From the NCBI RefSeq assembly GCF_024699965.1, contig NZ_JAJOMZ010000004.1:1486001-1550000 (forward strand): 64,000 bases of DNA, in the 5' to 3' direction. Made by a program: the position numbers and the translations under genes. Below are positions 42,961 to 51,561 of the stretch, one piece after another. The stretch comes from Flavobacterium sp. J372. Lineage in GTDB: Bacteria; Bacteroidota; Bacteroidia; Flavobacteriales; Flavobacteriaceae. The stretch's first letter is position 1, and each line of letters starts with the position of its first letter. Under the pieces are notes generated by a model. It searched no databases and was not told where the DNA came from. It saw only the letters and a list, made by a program, of their open reading frames with translations.

Positions 42961-42989
42961 TTGGTTGTGTAAAGTATTTACTACTTTTA
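42961..42989 (+). promoter_or_regulatory. Promoter of the alcohol dehydrogenase
   Basis: TTGG (42961-42964), 17-base spacer, TACTTTTA (42982-42989; one mismatch to TAnnTTTG). ATG follows 24 bases later at 43013. Confidence 0.45.
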
Positions 42990-43012
42990 AGCATCAATTT
43001 AAAAATAGAGAA

Positions 43013-44062
43013 ATGACACAAGTAAAAGCATTTGCAGCATACGATGCGGAAACCCCGCTGAAGCCTTTTGAGTTCGACCGAAAAGAGGTTGGCGCTAACC
43101 AGGTACAGATAGATATTCTTTTCAGTGGTGTTTGCCACAGCGATATACATACCGCGAAAGGCGACTGGGGGCCGGCAATATACCCGCTTGTTCCCGGGCA
43201 TGAAATTGTAGGGCGAATTACCAAAGTAGGTTCTGATGTAACCAAATTTAAGGAAGGTGAACTTGCAGGCGTTGGGTGTTTTGTAGATTCGTGCCGTAAA
43301 TGCCAAAGCTGCAGGGAAGGTGAGGAGCAGTATTGTGATGAAGGTATGACGGCCACCTATAACAGTTATGAGCGCGGCACAAACATCCCAACTTACGGAG
43401 GTTACTCAACAACTATCACCGTTGATGAAAATTATGTGCTACATGTAAGCGATAAGCTTGACCTGAAGGGTGTAGCGCCATTGCTGTGTGCAGGTATCAC
43501 TACCTATTCACCGCTGCGTTACCTGGGTGTAGGTAAAGGTCACAAAGTTGGTGTGCTTGGCCTTGGAGGGCTGGGGCATATGGCCGTTAAGTTTGCAGCC
43601 GCTTTCGGTGCTGAAGTTACCATGCTTAGCTCATCACCCTCAAAAGAAGCAGACGCCAAAAAACTGGGTGCGCACAATTTTGTACTGACATCAGATAAAG
43701 CGCAGATGAAGGCAAGCGCGAATACTTTCGACGTTATTATTAATACGGTATCGGCACCACATGAATACGCTCCCTACCTCGACCTTCTTGCCAAAAACGG
43801 AACAATGGTGGTTGTGGGTATCCCTACCGACCCCTCAAAAGTACCCGCATTCAGCCTGATCATGAAGCGTAAAAAAATTATGGGCAGCCTGATTGGCGGT
43901 ATTGCCGAAACTCAGGAAATGCTTGATTATTGCGCCGAAAACAACATCACATCTGAAGTTGAAGTGATTGACATGCAGTACATAAACGAGGCGTATGACC
44001 GTATGGAAAAGAGCGATGTGAAATATCGTTTTGTAATAGATATGGAATCTTTAAAAAGCTAA
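43013..44062 (+). CDS. Zinc-dependent NAD(P) alcohol dehydrogenase
   Basis: A 349-residue medium-chain dehydrogenase of the cinnamyl-alcohol/YahK type. Start at ATG 43013 (MTQVKAFAAYDAE). Catalytic zinc: GVCHSDIH and GHEIVGRI; structural zinc: CFVDSCRKCQSCREGEEQYC; cofactor site VGVLGLGGLGHMAVKFA (GxGxxG), usually NADP in this group. It reduces or oxidises aldehydes/alcohols in the cytoplasm. It is monocistronic with a palindrome upstream and a strong terminator. Confidence 0.95.
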   Translation: MTQVKAFAAYDAETPLKPFEFDRKEVGANQVQIDILFSGVCHSDIHTAKGDWGPAIYPLVPGHEIVGRITKVGSDVTKFKEGELAGVGCFVDSCRKCQSCREGEEQYCDEGMTATYNSYERGTNIPTYGGYSTTITVDENYVLHVSDKLDLKGVAPLLCAGITTYSPLRYLGVGKGHKVGVLGLGGLGHMAVKFAAAFGAEVTMLSSSPSKEADAKKLGAHNFVLTSDKAQMKASANTFDVIINTVSAPHEYAPYLDLLAKNGTMVVVGIPTDPSKVPAFSLIMKRKKIMGSLIGGIAETQEMLDYCAENNITSEVEVIDMQYINEAYDRMEKSDVKYRFVIDMESLKS

Positions 44063-44090
44063 GGGACTATAAGCTGAGAGCTTAATAAAA

Positions 44091-44113
44091 AAGCGCGGTT
44101 TCAAACCGCGCTT
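44091..44113. terminator. Bidirectional terminator
   Basis: AAGCGCGGT/ACCGCGCTT arms with a five-base loop between A6 and T6 runs, separating the dehydrogenase from the opposing acetyltransferase. Confidence 0.88.
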
Positions 44114-44115
44114 TT

Positions 44116-44391
44116 TTATGCAAGTACATCTCTAATATCTTCGTGGCGCTCAAACATCTTCTTTGCAAACGGGCAAAGCGGTATAATCTTAATGTTCTTT
44201 TCACGTGCAAAGGCTACTGCCTTTTCCAGCAGTTTCATACCAACGCCTTTAAATTCAGGATTGCCATGCGTATGTTCAATGATAAACTTATCTTCACCGG
44301 CCCAAACATAGTCCATAAGCCCGGCTTCAGTAGCGCCTTCAACGGCTTTCCATGAGCCGCGTTTTCCATCGTCAGAGTGTTGAATTTCCAT
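44116..44391 (-). CDS. Small GNAT-like acetyltransferase (Acetyltransf_CG type)
   Basis: A 91-residue protein of the short GNAT-like family with the acetyl-CoA loop replaced by the CG type: AGEDKFIIEHTHGNPEFKGVGMKLLEKAVAFAREKNIKIIPLCPFAKKMFERHED. The Cys in PLCPFAKK is conserved in this family. Substrate unknown. It follows the pirin gene by five bases and shares its transcript. Confidence 0.92.
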   Translation of the reverse strand: MEIQHSDDGKRGSWKAVEGATEAGLMDYVWAGEDKFIIEHTHGNPEFKGVGMKLLEKAVAFAREKNIKIIPLCPFAKKMFERHEDIRDVLA

Positions 44392-44396
44392 TGTGT

Positions 44397-45293
44397 TTAT
44401 TGTTTAGGTTTAAATTCAGGATTGTCTTCAGGCAGTGGTATATAGCCTGTTTCATTATGCATCGGCGGGAATTCCTTATTGCGCCAGCGTTGTTTTGCAT
44501 CTTCAATAAGTTCGTGTGATGTCGCTACAAAATTCCAGTAAATATGGCGTTCTTCAGGGAACGCTTCACCCCCGAAAATATATATTGTTGTATTCTCGCC
44601 CATTGTAAAATTGCAGAGCGATGAGTCCTTCGCTACAAGCAGTTGTTTTGGGCCGAATGTGTTACCGTCGTTTTCAATGCTTCCTTCTAATATGTAAATA
44701 CCACTTTCACCATACAACGCGCCTGACGGGTTAACATTGGCTTTTGCAGTGCTTTTTAGTTCAATAAGATACAGCGGGCTATGCACCGGCACTGGAGATT
44801 TCCGCCCGAAAGCCTCACCGGCAACAAGCTTAAATTTTACAGTATTCTCAACCCATTCCGGAAGGTCTTTAGCTTCTACGTGAGTGAACGAGGGTTCCAT
44901 CTGTTCAAGGTGCTTTGGCAGGGCAACCCATATCTGCAGGCCATGCATCATAGTGTCAACATGCCGAACACGCTCGGGGCTGCGCTCGCTATGCACAATG
45001 CCTTTACCGGCAGTCATCCAGTTTACGGCGCCGGGTTCAATTTCAAGTTCGCTGCCAAGGCTGTCACGGTGCAAAATAGCACCTTCAAACAGGTAGGTTA
45101 GGGTAGAGAGGCCAATGTGCGGATGCGGGCCTATATTCAGCATTTCATTATCATGCAGCAAAGCAGGCCCCATGTGGTCTATGAATATAAATGGGCCTAC
45201 CATACGCTTCTGCCGGAAAGGCAGCAGCCTGCCCACTAAGAAGTTTCCGATGTCGCTTGGACGTTCTTCAATTATAATATTGATGTTTGACAT
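44397..45293 (-). CDS. Pirin-family protein
   Basis: A 298-residue bicupin without signal peptide: FIFIDHMGPALLHDNEMLNIGPHPHIGLSTLTYLFEG (metal site His-x-His), GAVNWMTAGKGIVHSERSPE, and a C-terminal cupin with GEAFPEERHIYWNFVATSHELIEDAKQRW typical of the YhhW/pirin group. It differs from the leader-bearing pirin at 24845. It heads a two-gene unit with the acetyltransferase. Confidence 0.94.
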   Translation of the reverse strand: MSNINIIIEERPSDIGNFLVGRLLPFRQKRMVGPFIFIDHMGPALLHDNEMLNIGPHPHIGLSTLTYLFEGAILHRDSLGSELEIEPGAVNWMTAGKGIVHSERSPERVRHVDTMMHGLQIWVALPKHLEQMEPSFTHVEAKDLPEWVENTVKFKLVAGEAFGRKSPVPVHSPLYLIELKSTAKANVNPSGALYGESGIYILEGSIENDGNTFGPKQLLVAKDSSLCNFTMGENTTIYIFGGEAFPEERHIYWNFVATSHELIEDAKQRWRNKEFPPMHNETGYIPLPEDNPEFKPKQ

Positions 45294-45348
45294 GATTATC
45301 TGTGTGTTGTTTCAGCATGTCAAGTTACAGAATAATCTTATATAAAAA

Positions 45349-45370
45349 AAGGCCGCTGTGCAGCGGCCTT
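45349..45370 (-). terminator. Terminator of the SprB-repeat T9SS gene
   Basis: AAGGCCGCTG/CAGCGGCCTT, ten perfect pairs with a two-base centre, followed on the minus strand by TTTTTATATA. It is 24 bases after the stop. Confidence 0.85.
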
Positions 45371-45393
45371 TCCAATCAAATATGAAATCAGGT

Positions 45394-48300
45394 TTAATTT
45401 TCCTCACGGTTTACATAAACCCATCCTGTGTGCGTTTTAGAAGGAGTTTCAATTGCATAGTAGTAAGTTCCGGAAGGGAGCTCATCACCATTATCGCCCT
45501 GGCCAAACCACTGGTTGGTATAGTCGCCGCCGCGGGCATAAACTTCCTGACCGTAACGGTTGAAGATGGATACTTTAGTAACTGACATACCAATAAGGTT
45601 GAAGTTATCATTCTTGCCATCATTGTTAGGGGAGATACCTTTAGGGATACCGCAAAGCGTATCGTCAACTGTAAACGGAGTTGTTACTGTACAGCCGCCA
45701 GGTGTAGTAATGGTAAGTGTCAGCTGCAACGGGAATTGTGCCATACCCATATTATTAAGATATTCAGATACATTGAATTCATCCTCGTTGCCAATTACAG
45801 TGCCTGATGCATCCTTCCACTCGTATGTCGCCGTAGCAGCATCAAAAGAGTTATTTACAACTTCAGTGCTAATCATGTACCTTTTTCCTAAAGCCACATC
45901 AGTACAGCCTTGCATTGCAGTAATCTGAGGCTGGGCAGCACCGGTAATTTCAAGCGTTACAGCAGTTGCATCAGTAGTACAACCATTAGTGTTTTGAGCT
46001 GTTACAATATATGTTCCAACAGGCACATTGGTAAATACAGCTCCGGTTTGGAATGTGGCACCATCAATGCTGTACGTTACACCCGCCTCAGGGTTGGTTA
46101 CTTCTATAGTACCAGTACCTAAAGCACAGGTTGGCTGCACTACAGATACTACAGGTACAGATGGCCCGGCAGGCGCAGGAAGAAGCGTTATTACAGAAGA
46201 TATTGTTGAACAGCCCGTGCTGTTTTGTGCTACTATTGTGTAGTTGCCATCAGCCAGTCCCGTAAAGGTTGTGCCTGTTTGTGGTGTACCGCCGTTAAGT
46301 GTGTAGGTAATGTCCGTTCCTACAGGCCCCGTGATTGTAATGCTTCCACCTGAAGTACAAGTTGGGTCAAGAGAAGAGTATGTTATCGCACCGATAGTAC
46401 CGGATGTTGGATTCAGGGTAAATGTTCCCGTTGTTGAAGGGCAATTGCCATTAGCATCATTTACAGTAATGCTGTACGAACCCGGCGCCACGTTTGTGAA
46501 TGATGTACTGCTCTGGAAGTTTGTACCATCAAGGCTATAAGTATAGTTTGTACCTGTTGGCGCTGAAATTGTTACAGTACCTACGCCGGTTGCACAGTCT
46601 GGTTGCGTGAAAGTATAGGTAGCAACAGGTGCAGATGTTGGTATAGGGTTGATAGTAAGCGGCGCCGATGTTTGTGAAGGGCAGCTGCCGTTATCAATTG
46701 CATAAACAGTATAATTACCAGGTGTAAGGCCTGCAAACTGAGGGTTGCTTTGGTAGTTAACACCATCAACACTGTAAGTTATGTTAGCGCCTGTAGGAGA
46801 TGTAATTGTAATAGTACCTGATGGTATGCCGGGGCCAACATTACATGTAGGCTGCTGCGTTACGCTGGCTACAGGCACTGCAGGAGTAGGAGTTACGTTG
46901 TTTATCACCACAGAACCTGTTGGTGTTACTGATGCACAGCTGTTACCGTCAATTACGCTGATGGTGTAGTTGCCCGGTGTAAGCCCTGCAAAGGTTGTAG
47001 ATGACTGGAAGTTTGTGCCATCTATACTGTAAGTTACGTTTGCACCCAGCGGGCCTGTTACTTCAATAGTACCAGTTGTTACTGCACATGTTGGCTGTGT
47101 AACAGTGTAAGCTGCCACTGCAGGAGTAGCTGTAATAGGGTCAATAACAGCCAGTGCAGGCGATATAGACGGGCAACCATTCATACCTTCGCGTACATAT
47201 ACTGTATAACTACCCGGTGCAACGTTTGCGAATACAGGGCTTGACTGCCATGTTGTGCTGTCAATACTGTACATTAATGTACCACTAAGCGGAGAATCTA
47301 CAGTAATTGTTCCTGTTGGTGTTGTACAGGTAGTCTGCGTTACTGTAGCAACTGCCTGTGCCGGAGCAACAGGTGGCGCCACAATAGTTGCCTGTGTTGT
47401 AGTTTGAGATGGGCAGCTTCCGTTATCAATAACATATATTGTGTAGCTGCCTACAGCTACTGTACTAAATACCGGGCTTGCCTGGTAATCCGTACCATTT
47501 ATACTATACGTATAGCTGCTTCCTAATGGCGCTGTAACTGTTATTGTACCTGTAGGCACTACATTTGCAACCGTACAAACAGGCTGGTCTACAGTATAAG
47601 TGGCTTCAGTAGGTGTTGGTGTTACAGGATCTATCACTATTGGTGTAGTGGTTGTTGAAGGGCAGCTGCCGTTGTCAATAACACTTATATTATAACTGCC
47701 CGGCGCAAGGTTATCAAACGTTGTACTGCTTTGGTAGTTGGTACCGTCAATGCTATAAGTGATGCCCGAACCTGTTGGCGCTGTTACCGTAATGCTCCCT
47801 GTTGCTGATGTACAGCTTGCCGGTGTTGCTGTTGCAGTTGCAACTGCAGGTGTTGGCGTTACCGGGTTTATTATAATATTTGTTGTTGTAGATATACATC
47901 CAAGCAATGTTTGTACCCTAACCTGGTAAGTGCCCGGCGCAAGATTTTCAAACAATGGCTCGCTTTGGTACGTTGTACCGTTTATACTGTAAGAAAGACC
48001 AAGGTCAAGAGGGCCCGTAATTAAAATAGACCCGGTAGTTTGGTTGCATGTAGGCTGTGTTACAGTTACAGTTGCTACGGCAGGTAAATCTATAGGTGAG
48101 TCTATTGTAAACGGTACTACTGAAATACACATTGCGGCCGACATAATGGTAAGGGTATAGTTGCCGGGCAAAAGGTTATTGAAAGTTGTTTCTGTCTGGA
48201 AATCTGTACCGTTAAGGCTGTATTGAAGGTTTGTACCAACCGATGGTGTAATGCTTATACTTCCTGTAGGGAAAAGGCAGGTAGCATCAGTTTTATTGAT

Positions 48301-49926
48301 TACAACAACCGGCAGCGGTGATACCGTAAGCTGTACAGCATTGCTTACCAGTGTACACCCTGCTGAAGTTGCTTCGCAGTAGTATTGATTGGTAAGGAAG
48401 CTAAGCGGGGCATCAATTATATTAAGCGTTTGCGAAGTAGCGCCAGAGTAGTTATCATCATTAACAACATTAACCCAGTTTCCTGCTGAGTTAAGCACTT
48501 TCCATTGGTAGTTGAAGCCTGCAGGCAGGTTTACTTCGGCAGTAAATGTAGTATCTTCACCTTCACATATACTTTGTGCAAGCGGCTGTGCAGAGAAATT
48601 ACGGTCTACCCCGGTGCTGGTATGGCTGCCAAGGCTACTGCAGTATGTATTTGGCACAGTATCATCATGCAGCAATATATTATATTCTGCGGCATCAAAT
48701 ATAGCCGATGGCCCTGCAACTTCAGGCTTGCGTATCATGGTAAAGCCCACCTGCCCGGGAGTATGCACCATATCTATACTGTTACCATTTTTTAAAAGCT
48801 CAATTTTATCACTGTCATTAAAGCCGTTAGGAAAGCCGATTGTGGCTACAGGGCTGTTGCAGATTGCATTGTTTGGCGTATTGGCAGAGAACAGGAAAGT
48901 ATCTTCCGGGCCGATGGTTCCGGTAAGTGCAATACTATATCCTGCAGTTGGCGTGGTTGAAGTAAGGTCGCCATATCGCTGTAAAGTATAACCTGATAAG
49001 TCAATTGCAGCATTTGTAGGATTATAAAGTTCAATCATGCCGCCTGTACCGGTTTTTTGGTCGTAAACTTCAGAAATAAAGATTTCTGTACCTGGTATGG
49101 CAGGGCAGTTTGAAGTAATAACTGTAAAAGTTCCGGCGTTGGCAGTACAGCCGTTTGTAGTGACTGTAACAGTACCGGTAGTAGCGTTTTGAGGCAATAC
49201 CGCTTTAATACTTGTATCAGATACTACAGTAAATCCGGGTGCATCAACTCCGTTAAATAATACCTGGCTTGTACCTGCACCGGCCAAAAAGCCACTTCCT
49301 GTAATTGTTACAAGCGTGTTTGGCGGACCTGAAACAGGTTCCATATTTGTAATCGGTGGTGCCGTACAAGTAGTATTTACAGCTCCGTTAAGGGTAAAAT
49401 CATCAATGCTTACAGCTCCGGTGCCTGTAGCTCCGGTAAGCGTAAGCACTACAGTTACATTACCTGTAAGCCCGTTTACAGGGTTTGTAACGGCTACTGT
49501 ACCTGTGTTGGTGCCGGTAGTTGTTATAGCCCCGCTGCCAACATTTATATTGTTGATAGCCATGCTCCAGTTTTGGGCACCCGTCGGGCTGCCTATAATC
49601 CAGAAGCTGAATGAAGATACATCAAGCGTATGGCCGGGGCCAACAGTAAAGTTCAGCGTCATTGACGCGGTGCCTCCGCTGTTTGAAAGTGAAAGCGCCG
49701 TACCGGACGATCCCGATACGCTTGTCCAGCTGCCGGCGCTATTGGTCCAGGATGAGCCTGAAAGCTGGCTGTTAAGCGTACCCGGGGCATCGGTGTAAGG
49801 GTGCGTGTTTATTGGGTTTGTCCCAAAATCATGTACATAAAATTGCGCATTACCTGTATATGAAAATACAAGGGTAATAAGCAGCATGACATACAGCACA
49901 TTTTTCGGTAATGTAGTTTTTTGCAT
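45394..49926 (-). CDS. Giant SprB-repeat T9SS type B surface protein
   Basis: A 1510-residue secreted protein with signal peptide MQKTTLPKNVLYVMLLITLV...GNAQ. After a region of about 150 residues come an IPT/TIG domain (ITNMEPVSGPPNTLVTITGSGF, about 195-275), a lamin-tail-like domain (IFISEVYDQKTGTGGMIELYNPTN, about 285-430), an Ig-like region and ten SprB-type repeats of about 80 residues, each with a PTC-type Cys, ITVTAPTG, YSIDGTNYQS and LAPGSY motif. The C-terminus (GIPKGISPNNDGKNDNFNL, VSIFNRYGQEVYARGG, VYVNREEN) is the type B sorting domain. SprB in Flavobacterium johnsoniae is the mobile gliding adhesin; the role here is inferred to be adhesion or gliding. Confidence 0.93.
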   Translation of the reverse strand: MQKTTLPKNVLYVMLLITLVFSYTGNAQFYVHDFGTNPINTHPYTDAPGTLNSQLSGSSWTNSAGSWTSVSGSSGTALSLSNSGGTASMTLNFTVGPGHTLDVSSFSFWIIGSPTGAQNWSMAINNINVGSGAITTTGTNTGTVAVTNPVNGLTGNVTVVLTLTGATGTGAVSIDDFTLNGAVNTTCTAPPITNMEPVSGPPNTLVTITGSGFLAGAGTSQVLFNGVDAPGFTVVSDTSIKAVLPQNATTGTVTVTTNGCTANAGTFTVITSNCPAIPGTEIFISEVYDQKTGTGGMIELYNPTNAAIDLSGYTLQRYGDLTSTTPTAGYSIALTGTIGPEDTFLFSANTPNNAICNSPVATIGFPNGFNDSDKIELLKNGNSIDMVHTPGQVGFTMIRKPEVAGPSAIFDAAEYNILLHDDTVPNTYCSSLGSHTSTGVDRNFSAQPLAQSICEGEDTTFTAEVNLPAGFNYQWKVLNSAGNWVNVVNDDNYSGATSQTLNIIDAPLSFLTNQYYCEATSAGCTLVSNAVQLTVSPLPVVVINKTDATCLFPTGSISITPSVGTNLQYSLNGTDFQTETTFNNLLPGNYTLTIMSAAMCISVVPFTIDSPIDLPAVATVTVTQPTCNQTTGSILITGPLDLGLSYSINGTTYQSEPLFENLAPGTYQVRVQTLLGCISTTTNIIINPVTPTPAVATATATPASCTSATGSITVTAPTGSGITYSIDGTNYQSSTTFDNLAPGSYNISVIDNGSCPSTTTTPIVIDPVTPTPTEATYTVDQPVCTVANVVPTGTITVTAPLGSSYTYSINGTDYQASPVFSTVAVGSYTIYVIDNGSCPSQTTTQATIVAPPVAPAQAVATVTQTTCTTPTGTITVDSPLSGTLMYSIDSTTWQSSPVFANVAPGSYTVYVREGMNGCPSISPALAVIDPITATPAVAAYTVTQPTCAVTTGTIEVTGPLGANVTYSIDGTNFQSSTTFAGLTPGNYTISVIDGNSCASVTPTGSVVINNVTPTPAVPVASVTQQPTCNVGPGIPSGTITITSPTGANITYSVDGVNYQSNPQFAGLTPGNYTVYAIDNGSCPSQTSAPLTINPIPTSAPVATYTFTQPDCATGVGTVTISAPTGTNYTYSLDGTNFQSSTSFTNVAPGSYSITVNDANGNCPSTTGTFTLNPTSGTIGAITYSSLDPTCTSGGSITITGPVGTDITYTLNGGTPQTGTTFTGLADGNYTIVAQNSTGCSTISSVITLLPAPAGPSVPVVSVVQPTCALGTGTIEVTNPEAGVTYSIDGATFQTGAVFTNVPVGTYIVTAQNTNGCTTDATAVTLEITGAAQPQITAMQGCTDVALGKRYMISTEVVNNSFDAATATYEWKDASGTVIGNEDEFNVSEYLNNMGMAQFPLQLTLTITTPGGCTVTTPFTVDDTLCGIPKGISPNNDGKNDNFNLIGMSVTKVSIFNRYGQEVYARGGDYTNQWFGQGDNGDELPSGTYYYAIETPSKTHTGWVYVNREEN

Positions 49927-49955
49927 AGCTAAAGTTTTTCAGGTTTTGTTTTAAT

Positions 49956-50005
49956 GGGTTGATATTAAACAGATTATAAAGCACTTTGATAACCTGTATC
50001 AACCC
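49956..50005 (-). repeat. GGGTTGATA/TATCAACCC inverted repeat upstream of the T9SS gene
   Basis: Nine-base perfect arms (49956-49964 and 49997-50005) with a 32-base AT-rich loop, starting 30 bases before the T9SS gene ATG. It could be an operator pair or a leader hairpin. Confidence 0.5.
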
Positions 50006-50177
50006 TTATTTCAAAAATTAAAGGTATATCATTAAAACTTCAGTCATTAATAACAAAATCCTTACAAAAGCATAAATTAATGTGAATATTGTTACTAAGC
50101 TTTCAAATTCAAATCAATACTTTTCTCTCAGGTAATAGTGAGACCAACACTTAACACTTCTTTAACAACCTTTTTTA

Positions 50178-50185
50178 TACTTTTG
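50178..50185 (+). promoter_or_regulatory. -7 box upstream of the signalling gene cluster
   Basis: TACTTTTG fits TAnnTTTG, 149 bases before ATG 50334. No clear -33 TTTG. Confidence 0.35.
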
Positions 50186-50333
50186 GGAAAAGTCACAAAC
50201 TGTAAAATTAACCTTACATGTGTAGCATATTTGATCCGGTAGAAGCGGCCGGTAAAATTTTTTTCGTTCAAAATTTATCCTGCCCGGAAATTTGTGGATC
50301 AATTGCCGACAAGGATAGAAAAACATGTAAGGC

Positions 50334-51545
50334 ATGATATTGATTGTTGATGATATCGCTGCCAATGTTATTGCATTGAAAAAAACGCTCGAACTTCATA
50401 ACCTCGAAGCTGATACTGCTGAAAGCGGTGAGGAAGCCCTGAAGAAAATACTGAAGCGCAATTACTCCTTAATTATACTGGATGTGCAGATGCCGGGTAT
50501 GGATGGCTTTGAAGTAGCCGAAACACTTGCAGGCAGCAGCCGTACCAAAGATATACCTGTAATCTTCCTTTCGGCGGTAAACAAGCAAAAGCGGTTCATA
50601 TCAAAAGGCTATGAAAGCGGCGGGGTAGATTACATTACAAAACCGGTAGACCCCGATTTGCTTATACTTAAGGTAAAAACATTCATGAAGCTGTATGAGC
50701 AGCAACGTGAATTGAAAGACATGCGCGACCTGCTGTCTAAAGAAATTGAGATAAGGAAAGAAGCCCAGCAAAACCTTGAGCAAAAAGTACACGAGCGTAC
50801 ACAGGAACTCGTAAAGAAAAATGAAGAGCTTGAGTTCCGCAACCATGAGCTGCAGCAGTTTACATGGGTGGTAAGCCATGACCTTAAAGAGCCAATACGC
50901 AAAATACAGATGTTTGTGCGGATTCTTATAGACCGTTTTTTGAAAGACAACCCGTCAGCGGAAGACTATGCCAACCGTACCGTACGGGCTGCCGAACGTA
51001 TGAGCCAGCTGATAAGTGACCTGCTTGATTATTCCCGCCTGTCGGGCAACGCGGTATATGAGGCTGCCAACATTAATGAAATTATTAACGAGGTTATAAG
51101 CGACTTTGATTTTATAGTTGAAGACAAGGCTGCAAAGATAAATGTTGGGCCCATGCCTATAATAAATTGCGTGCCAACACAGCTGCGCCAGATATTCCAG
51201 AACCTTATAAGCAACTCGCTTAAATTTTCAAGAGACGGCATACCGCCTGAAATTGAAATAACAGGTGAGCTTGTAGCTGAAAAAGATTTTGAAAGCCCCG
51301 CGCATGCATCTGGAAAATACTGCCGTATCACCGTAAAAGATAACGGCATCGGGTTTGACGAAAAGTATCTTGACAAGATATTCGTTATCTTCCAGAGCCT
51401 AAATGACAGGAATATGTATGAAGGCACGGGCATAGGCCTTGCCATAGCAAAAAAGATAATTGAAAAGCACAGCGGCCTTATCACGGCCATGAGTGAGCCG
51501 GGTGCAGGCTCAACATTTAAAATGATTTTGCCGGTAAACCAATAA
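50334..51545 (+). CDS. REC-histidine kinase hybrid
   Basis: A 403-residue soluble protein: receiver domain (1-115; MILIVDDIAANVIALKKTLEL, SLIILDVQMPGMDGFEV with Asp, VDYITKPVD with Lys), coiled coil (about 118-170) and a histidine kinase with WVVSHDLKEPIRKIQMFVR (phosphoacceptor His), LRQIFQNLISNSLKFSRDG (N box) and GTGIGLAIAKKIIEKHSG (G box). An in-frame TAA nine bases upstream fixes the start at 50334. There is no membrane segment, so it must sense through its receiver. It heads a unit of five signalling genes. Confidence 0.93.
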   Translation: MILIVDDIAANVIALKKTLELHNLEADTAESGEEALKKILKRNYSLIILDVQMPGMDGFEVAETLAGSSRTKDIPVIFLSAVNKQKRFISKGYESGGVDYITKPVDPDLLILKVKTFMKLYEQQRELKDMRDLLSKEIEIRKEAQQNLEQKVHERTQELVKKNEELEFRNHELQQFTWVVSHDLKEPIRKIQMFVRILIDRFLKDNPSAEDYANRTVRAAERMSQLISDLLDYSRLSGNAVYEAANINEIINEVISDFDFIVEDKAAKINVGPMPIINCVPTQLRQIFQNLISNSLKFSRDGIPPEIEITGELVAEKDFESPAHASGKYCRITVKDNGIGFDEKYLDKIFVIFQSLNDRNMYEGTGIGLAIAKKIIEKHSGLITAMSEPGAGSTFKMILPVNQ

Positions 51546-51561
51546 GCAAACCTACTATATA

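Larger units (their letters stand above)
49927..50333. other. Intergenic region between the SprB-like gene and the REC-kinase gene
   Basis: About 400 AT-rich bases without a gene on either strand. It holds an inverted repeat in the 5' leader of the T9SS gene (49956-50005) and a TACTTTTG box (50178-50185) for the kinase gene. The leader of the kinase gene would be about 140 bases, long for this window; no known riboswitch was recognised. Confidence 0.6.

Noticed and set aside
46000..48400. Regularly spaced repeated DNA that might suggest a CRISPR or satellite array
   Set aside because: The periodicity of about 240 bases is the coding sequence of the SprB repeats; units differ and are in frame.
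50186..50333. Long leader of the REC-kinase gene as a riboswitch
   Set aside because: No recognisable aptamer core or terminator/antiterminator pair was found by eye.
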